Positions 6,239-10,058 of a stretch of DNA of 10,058 bases are shown piece after piece. The stretch is from DATKLX01 sp035542155. Its GTDB lineage: Bacteria; Chloroflexota; Anaerolineae; Anaerolineales; Anaerolineaceae. The translations under genes were made by a program, and so were the position numbers. The DNA lies in contig DATKLX010000001.1 of the NCBI GenBank assembly GCA_035542155.1, positions 1-10,058 on the forward strand, given 5' to 3'. The first letter of the stretch is position 1. Each line of letters opens with the position of its first letter. The notes beneath the pieces are model-generated. The model was not told the DNA's origin and ran no database searches. It saw nothing but the letters and a program-made list of their open reading frames with translations.

Positions 6239-6924
6239 ACCTCCTCCAATCTCTGCGCTCGCGTGGGCTGGCTGCCACAACGCTGCTGGTCTTCGCCGCT
6301 GCGGCCCTGCTCCTTTTCCTGTTCCGCGACGCCCTGCGCCAGGTGGTGCTCGACCCGGTCCTCTACCTGGGCTGGGTCGCCTGGCTGGCCCTGAACAGCG
6401 TCGACCAGTGGATCCTCTGGGTCCTGCTCTGGCTGGCCGCTCTCTTCATCGGTCTGCGCGGGCTGTTCGGCGGCGGGAGGCAGGTGCTGCCCGGCGCCGG
6501 CGCCGACCGCCGTTTCCGCGTCGCCGGGCGGGTCAGCTTCTGGGCCAGGCAGATCAGCGGCAGCGAGCGCAGCGACTTCTTCAGCGAGGACGCCCGGACT
6601 TCCATCCGCCGTCTGGCCTATCGCGCCCTGGCTCCGGGTGAAAAGCCGGACCGGGCCGGGATCGAGGAGGCCTTCCGCCGCGGCAGGCTGGATCTGCCGC
6701 CTGAAATCCTGGCCTACCTGCTATCCCCCGCTCCCCGCCAGGCTGTGCATCCGGACCCCTTCTGGGATTGGGCGCCCGGCTGGCTGCTGGGGTTGCGCGA
6801 GCGCTATCTCACCCGCTTCGACCTGCCGCGAGCTCTGCCCGTCGATCCACAGGCCGTCCGGACCCTCGAATTTCTGGAAAAGCAGTTGGATCTGGAGGAG
6901 AAAGACAACGATGAAACCGACTGA
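6235..6924 (+). CDS. Unrecognised membrane protein of the MoxR/DUF58 operon
   Basis: I do not recognise this 229-residue protein. Hydrophobic segments lie near residues 12-30 and 42-78 (probably two helices rich in Trp and Leu). A soluble, basic-acidic domain of about 150 residues follows. This domain has SFWARQISGSERSDFFSEDARTS cut by charged patches, a helical stretch near LDLPPEILAYLLSP, and a charged C-terminus ending EEKDNDETD. The GTG start at 6235 is preferred: GGAGAG (6223-6228) precedes it by 6 bases and it overlaps the previous stop by 4 bases. An ATG at 6193 in the same frame would add 14 unremarkable residues inside the previous gene. The next gene begins 14 bp before this stop. 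Position suggests a membrane partner of the MoxR ATPase, comparable to DUF4350 proteins elsewhere, although no DUF4350 similarity is evident. Confidence 0.75.
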   Translation: MNLLQSLRSRGLAATTLLVFAAAALLLFLFRDALRQVVLDPVLYLGWVAWLALNSVDQWILWVLLWLAALFIGLRGLFGGGRQVLPGAGADRRFRVAGRVSFWARQISGSERSDFFSEDARTSIRRLAYRALAPGEKPDRAGIEEAFRRGRLDLPPEILAYLLSPAPRQAVHPDPFWDWAPGWLLGLRERYLTRFDLPRALPVDPQAVRTLEFLEKQLDLEEKDNDETD

Positions 6925-7867
6925 GGTAAGCGCTTATACCGGCCAGATGATCGCCGAGGTCGAAAAGGCTATCGTTGGCAAGCACGAGGTTCTCCAGATG
7001 ATTCTCTCCGCCCTGCTGACCGCCGGGGGGCATATTTTGCTCGAGGATTACCCCGGCCTGGCCAAGACCCTGATCGCTAAAAGCCTGGCCAGCGTGATGG
7101 GCCTGTCCTTCAAGCGGATCCAGTTCACTCCTGACCTGCTCCCCGGCGACATCACTGGCGGCTACATCTTCGATCGCAACCAGAACCAGTTTTCGCTGCG
7201 TAGAGGGCCGATCTTCGCCAACATCGTTCTGGCCGACGAGATCAACCGCGCCTCGCCGCGCACCCAGTCGGCGCTGCTCGAAGCGATGCAGGAGTACCAG
7301 GTGACCCTCGAGGGCGAGTCTCTGCCCCTCCCCGAGCCATTCACGGTGATTGCCACCCAGAACCCGATTGAATATGAGGGCACTTTCCCTCTTCCTGAGG
7401 CGCAACTGGACCGCTTTATGCTCAAGCTGTCCATCGGCTACCCGTCGCCGGATGAGGAAAAACAGATCGTCCACAGCCGCCAGGAGCGCCAGAAAGACAC
7501 ATTCGAGCTGTGCCAGGTGATCGACGCGGCGGCTTTCCTGGCCATGCGCCAGGCGGTAGAAGCGGTCTATGTCGACCCGGACCTGGAGGAATACATGGTC
7601 CAACTGGTGAACGAGACCCGCCGGCATCGCAAGGTGGCCGTGGGGGTCAGCCCACGCGGCACGCTTGCGTTGATGAAGATCACCCGCGCCTGGGCGGCGT
7701 TGCAGGGGCGCGATTTCGTCACCCCGGAAGATGTCAAGCGCTTTGCCCAGCCGGTGCTGGCCCACCGCCTGGTGATGATCCCCGACCTGTGGACCGACCG
7801 CCGCGCCGGGAAAGACGTCATCGAAGACATCCTCGGCCGCGTCCCGGTGCCGGTCATCGAGGGATAA
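6911..7867 (+). CDS. MoxR-family AAA+ ATPase
   Basis: This 318-residue cytoplasmic AAA+ ATPase belongs to a family that acts as a chaperone, assembling or activating partner complexes, often containing vWA or DUF58 proteins. Seen directly: Walker A EDYPGLAKT (K52), Walker B NIVLADEINRA (D109, E110), sensor 1 ATQNP (148-152) followed by the family signature EGTFPLPEAQLDRF. A C-terminal lid has SPRGTLALMKITRAWA and FVTPEDVK. Its length is normal and all catalytic residues are present; GLAKT instead of GVGKT is common in MoxR proteins. The ATG at 6911 has GGAGGAG (6894-6900) 10 bases upstream and lies inside the end of the previous gene. Longer in-frame starts would only read the neighbour's sequence in another frame. 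The DUF58 gene follows 5 bp after the stop. Confidence 0.95.
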   Translation: MKPTEVSAYTGQMIAEVEKAIVGKHEVLQMILSALLTAGGHILLEDYPGLAKTLIAKSLASVMGLSFKRIQFTPDLLPGDITGGYIFDRNQNQFSLRRGPIFANIVLADEINRASPRTQSALLEAMQEYQVTLEGESLPLPEPFTVIATQNPIEYEGTFPLPEAQLDRFMLKLSIGYPSPDEEKQIVHSRQERQKDTFELCQVIDAAAFLAMRQAVEAVYVDPDLEEYMVQLVNETRRHRKVAVGVSPRGTLALMKITRAWAALQGRDFVTPEDVKRFAQPVLAHRLVMIPDLWTDRRAGKDVIEDILGRVPVPVIEG

Positions 7868-7872
7868 CCTGA

Positions 7873-9171
7873 ATGAAGCCGACAGGCCGAACCACGCTGC
7901 TGGCCTTCCTGACTCTGGCCCTGATCCTGGCCGGGCTGGGCTTCCTGCGCGGTGGGCCCATCCTGGCCCTCCTGCCGCTGCTGGTTTACTGGGGCGCGGC
8001 GCTGCTGGCCGTCCCGCGGAAAGTCCGTCTGAAAGCCGTGCGAGAGCTGGAGCAGCGCCAGGTCAAGCCGGGCACATCGGTCCGGGTCCGGCTGATCGTC
8101 AAAAATGAGGGCGCGCCGGTCGAAGAGCTGCGCGTCCAGGACACGCTTCCCGAAGGTCTGGTCCTGACCGAAGGGACGCCCGGCCTGACCGCCACACTGG
8201 GCCGCGGGGAGACGCTCGAACTCGAGTACCGGGTGGAGGGCAAGCGCGGCAGCTATCTCTTCAAGAGTACGCAGGTCCAGGCCAGCGATGCCTTCGGCCT
8301 GCTGCGCCGCGAGGCGACTCTCGACGCTCCCGCCGAACTGGTCGTCCTCCCCGACCTGGTCCGCCTGCGCCGCGCAGTGTGGGTCCGCCCGCTCAAGACC
8401 CACGGATTTGCCGGCCCGATCCCGGCCCGCCTGGGCGGCTCGGGGATCGATTTCTTCGGGCTGCGCGATTACCAGATGGGCGACCCACGCCGGTGGATCA
8501 ACTGGCGGGTCAGCGCCCGCTACGACCAGGGCCTCTTCACCAATCAGTTCGAGCAGGAGCGCATCGCCAATATCGGCCTGATCCTCGATTCGCGCGAGCA
8601 GATCTACATCTCGAATGAGCAGGTCTCCCTGTTTGAATACGCGGTCCAGGCGGCCGCCTCCCTGGCCGATGCCTTCCTCTCGGCCGGCAACCGCGTCAGC
8701 CTGTTTGTCTACGGCTACACCCTGCAGCGCACCTTTCCCGGTTACGGCAAGGTCCAGCTCGAGCGCATCCGCCACATCCTGGCGCAGGCGCGCGCCGGCC
8801 ACAACTTTGCCCTCGAACAGCTCGACCAACTGCCCACGCGCTTCTTCCCGGCCCAAACCCAATTGGTGCTGATCAGCCCGCTGCGCGAGGAGGACACCCC
8901 CGTCCTGCTCCGCCTGCGGGCACGAGGCTACCAGCTCCTCGTGGTCAGCCCCGACCCGGTGGAGTTCGAGCATTCGCTGGCCGCGTCCCAGCCCAACCTA
9001 GAGCTGGGTTACCGCTATGCCCGCGCCGAGCGGCGCCTGCTGCTCAACGAGCTCGGCCGGATGGGCATCCAGACGGTCAACTGGAACGTTGCCCGGCCCT
9101 TCGACCAGGCCATGGAGCACTTTTCCCACCGCGTCTTTTCCGGGGCGTACTGGGCGGGGATCGAGGGATGA
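7873..9171 (+). CDS. DUF58 domain protein (MoxR partner)
   Basis: This 432-residue protein is anchored by two N-terminal hydrophobic segments (about residues 7-25 and 28-46). A beta-rich domain (about 50-140) follows, with the pattern GTSVRVRLIVKNEG and VQDTLPEGL, resembling CARDB/DUF11-type extracytoplasmic folds. The DUF58 core then reads GSGIDFFGLRDYQMGD and PRRWINWRVSAR (about 190-217). A vWA-like strand follows with GLILDSREQ (about 234-242), where a variant DSREQ replaces the usual DxSxS metal site. DUF58 proteins are regular neighbours of MoxR and are presumed clients; the process served varies by organism. GAGGG (7859-7863) precedes the ATG by 9 bases. The stop overlaps the next start by ATGA. 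Confidence 0.92.
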   Translation: MKPTGRTTLLAFLTLALILAGLGFLRGGPILALLPLLVYWGAALLAVPRKVRLKAVRELEQRQVKPGTSVRVRLIVKNEGAPVEELRVQDTLPEGLVLTEGTPGLTATLGRGETLELEYRVEGKRGSYLFKSTQVQASDAFGLLRREATLDAPAELVVLPDLVRLRRAVWVRPLKTHGFAGPIPARLGGSGIDFFGLRDYQMGDPRRWINWRVSARYDQGLFTNQFEQERIANIGLILDSREQIYISNEQVSLFEYAVQAAASLADAFLSAGNRVSLFVYGYTLQRTFPGYGKVQLERIRHILAQARAGHNFALEQLDQLPTRFFPAQTQLVLISPLREEDTPVLLRLRARGYQLLVVSPDPVEFEHSLAASQPNLELGYRYARAERRLLLNELGRMGIQTVNWNVARPFDQAMEHFSHRVFSGAYWAGIEG

Positions 9172-9680
9172 CCGCTTCGCGGGTTCTCTCCCTGGCGAAC
9201 CTGCTCCTCGCCGCTGCCCTCCTCGGTGACCAGCTCGCCGGACTCGGCGCCTGGGCCGGGCTGCCGATTCTTGCCTTCCTCTGCCTGTCGTTTGCCTGGG
9301 GCAGCTCCCGCGAAATCGTCCAGCTCTTCACCTTGCTCGGGCTGATCGGGGCGGCGGGCTACTGCGCTATCCTGGCTTCCTCTCCGCTACCGGCTTTCCT
9401 GACGGTGATCGCCGCGCTGACCGCCTGGGATCTGGCCGGCTTTGTTCGCCGCGCCGGCACGCCGGACCCGCAGCGGGCGCGCCTGGCCGCCCGCCTGGAG
9501 CACCGCCACCTGCTGAAGCTGCTCCTGGTCGATCTGGCGGGCCTCGCCCTGGGCCTGGCCGCCTTCGGGCTGCGTCTCCGCCTCGGTTTTTTCTGGGTGG
9601 TCCTGGTCGCCCTGGCCGGAGTCCTGGGACTGGCGCTGCTGGTCCAATCCTATCGCCCGCGAGAAGACAGGTCCCGGTGA
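9168..9680 (+). CDS. Small polytopic membrane protein, unknown function
   Basis: I do not recognise this 170-residue protein. Hydrophobic stretches are near residues 7-20, 29-44, 50-70, 74-92, 115-134 and 138-157. Two are separated by a charged loop (93-113, Arg-rich, RARLAARLEHRH), which suggests a multi-pass membrane protein with a cytoplasmic loop. The C-terminus is short and charged (YRPREDRSR). The ATG overlaps the DUF58 stop (ATGA), with GGGGA (9156-9160) 7 bases upstream. Its own stop overlaps the GTG of the helicase remnant (GTGA). Translational coupling on both sides implies it belongs to the MoxR/DUF58 operon, but no motif reveals its role. Confidence 0.75.
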   Translation: MTASRVLSLANLLLAAALLGDQLAGLGAWAGLPILAFLCLSFAWGSSREIVQLFTLLGLIGAAGYCAILASSPLPAFLTVIAALTAWDLAGFVRRAGTPDPQRARLAARLEHRHLLKLLLVDLAGLALGLAAFGLRLRLGFFWVVLVALAGVLGLALLVQSYRPREDRSR

Positions 9681-9835
9681 AAGGAGCTTCCTTCCCCGCG
9701 GAGGCGATCCACCCCACGCTGGCCTGGTTCGACTTTGCCGGCTGGACGCCCTTCCCCTTCCAGCGCGAGGTCTGGACGAAGCCGAAATCGAGAAGGCATG
9801 ATCATCGAGATGCTCACAACATAATTTTCAATTGA
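9677..9835 (+). pseudogene. 5' remnant of a ligase-associated DEXH-box helicase
   Basis: A frame beginning GTG at 9677, overlapping the previous stop as GTGA, encodes 52 residues. Residues 12-33 include HPTLAWF and the run WFDFAGWTPFPFQREVW. This matches the style of the N-terminus of helicases associated with bacterial ATP-dependent ligases, where a W-F-x-x-x-G-W-x-P-x-x-F-Q segment comes just before the Walker A region. After W33 the resemblance stops: TKPKSRRHDHRDAHNIIFN has no Walker A, DEXH or helicase motif, and the frame ends at 9833-9835. A full-length helicase would be about 800 residues, so nearly all is missing. The junction near 9775 is probably a deletion or insertion breakpoint. 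The exonuclease and ligase genes in this window support the identity, which is inferred from a short segment. Confidence 0.65.
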
Positions 9836-9837
9836 AA
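9826..9837. repeat. 12-bp perfect palindrome TTTCAATTGAAA
   Basis: The palindrome spans the stop of the helicase remnant in AT-rich DNA whose composition differs sharply from the genes before it. It could be a binding site or chance in an AT-rich stretch. Confidence 0.35.
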
Positions 9838-10013
9838 GAATTGTGGATTGGTAAATGTAGATTGCTGATTATTCCCTGTTTACTGCTCTCTGTTCCCCAT
9901 TCTCTTATTTCGGTTCTCAGTATCTGTCCCAAAGCTGGTAGGTTTTGAAAAAAGAGCAAGCTCGCGGTACTATGGTAGTTGCCTAGACCGCCAGAGTAAC
10001 CGGAGAGCTTGCC
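9836..10013. other. Non-coding, AT-richer segment with heptad-like repeats
   Basis: No credible gene is visible. Bases 9879-9890 (TTTACTGCTCTC) match 1793-1804 at 11 of 12 positions, and GTTCTCA lies at 9913-9919, so a worn copy of the heptad repeat is present. The segment joins the broken helicase to the start of a probable transposase gene and likely includes the left end of that element. Confidence 0.5.
9956..10012. repeat. Inverted repeat before the probable transposase gene
   Basis: GCAAGCTC (9956-9963) and GAGCTTGC (10005-10012) are perfect 8-bp arms around 41 bases. The right arm overlaps the ribosome-binding region of the gene at 10014, so a folded transcript could hide the start, as in insertion sequences that limit their own transposase translation. 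This role is inference. Confidence 0.4.
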
Positions 10014-10058
10014 ATGTCCATTGTCCTCCTGCAACTGCCCGAAGTCAAGTACAGCCAA
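10014..10058 (+). CDS. Probable transposase, N-terminal fragment (runs off the window)
   Basis: Fifteen codons are visible, MSIVLLQLPEVKYSQ. The ATG is preceded at 8 bases by GGAG (10002-10005). The opening 'MSIVLLQLP.VK' resembles the start of transposases with an N-terminal zinc-ribbon that are common in Chloroflexota, and the upstream inverted repeat and junction with a broken gene fit an insertion sequence. Too little is present for a family assignment; an unrelated gene is possible. Confidence 0.45.
   Translation, partial: MSIVLLQLPEVKYSQ

Noticed and set aside
6638..6910. Upstream extension of the MoxR frame
   Set aside because: It reads the previous gene in another frame; the ATG at 6911 has a good ribosome-binding site and starts a normal-length MoxR protein.
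7043..7069. Walker A written as PGLAKT rather than PGVGKT in the MoxR protein
   Set aside because: This variant is common in functional MoxR ATPases, so it is not evidence of inactivity.
7567..8973. Long minus-strand open frame opposite MoxR and DUF58
   Set aside because: It spans two well-supported + strand genes and shows no domain pattern; it is again a high-GC artefact.
1..10058. CRISPR array, tRNA or rRNA genes
   Set aside because: No regularly spaced identical repeats with spacers, and no cloverleaf or rRNA-like sequence was found on either strand by eye.

Overview
This window is high-GC bacterial DNA with compact, mostly co-directional genes. All supported genes lie on the + strand, GTG and TTG starts are used, and four gene pairs overlap by 4-14 bp. 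Gene content and the non-coding style (degenerate GTTCTCn heptads, ACGGATnnn nonamers, TACAAT -10-like boxes close to start codons) suggest a Chloroflexota genome, probably Anaerolineae. That placement is inference, because no rRNA or marker gene is present.

Layout. Bases 1-236 are non-coding and rich in repeats and hairpins. Next come a short-chain dehydrogenase (237-1043) and a LysE/RhtB-type exporter (1122-1751), separated by an inverted nonamer repeat. A heptad repeat and a candidate promoter precede a ligase-associated MBL-fold exonuclease (1869-2888). Behind it lies a roughly 240-bp segment bounded by 16-bp imperfect inverted repeats, which contains what looks like a transposase remnant. 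Then follow a general-stress-protein-26-like flavin/split-barrel protein (3172-3624) and an ATP-dependent DNA ligase (3644-5236). From 5330 a tightly packed five-gene run encodes a DUF4129 membrane protein, an unrecognised membrane protein, a MoxR-type AAA+ ATPase, a DUF58 protein and a small membrane protein.

The run is translationally coupled (GTGA overlap) to a reading frame at 9677. Its first ~33 residues look like the N-terminus of a ligase-associated DEXH-box helicase, but the frame loses resemblance and stops at 9835. Beyond it are AT-richer repeat-like DNA and the first 15 codons of a probable transposase at the window edge.

How the genes fit together. Exonuclease, ligase and helicase are the known partners of a bacterial ATP-ligase-associated DNA repair set. 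Here the helicase appears destroyed, and a MoxR/DUF58/DUF4129 envelope-type operon sits between ligase and helicase. The main points of interest are this broken repair set, the unnamed membrane proteins of the MoxR operon, and several families of short structured repeats at gene borders.
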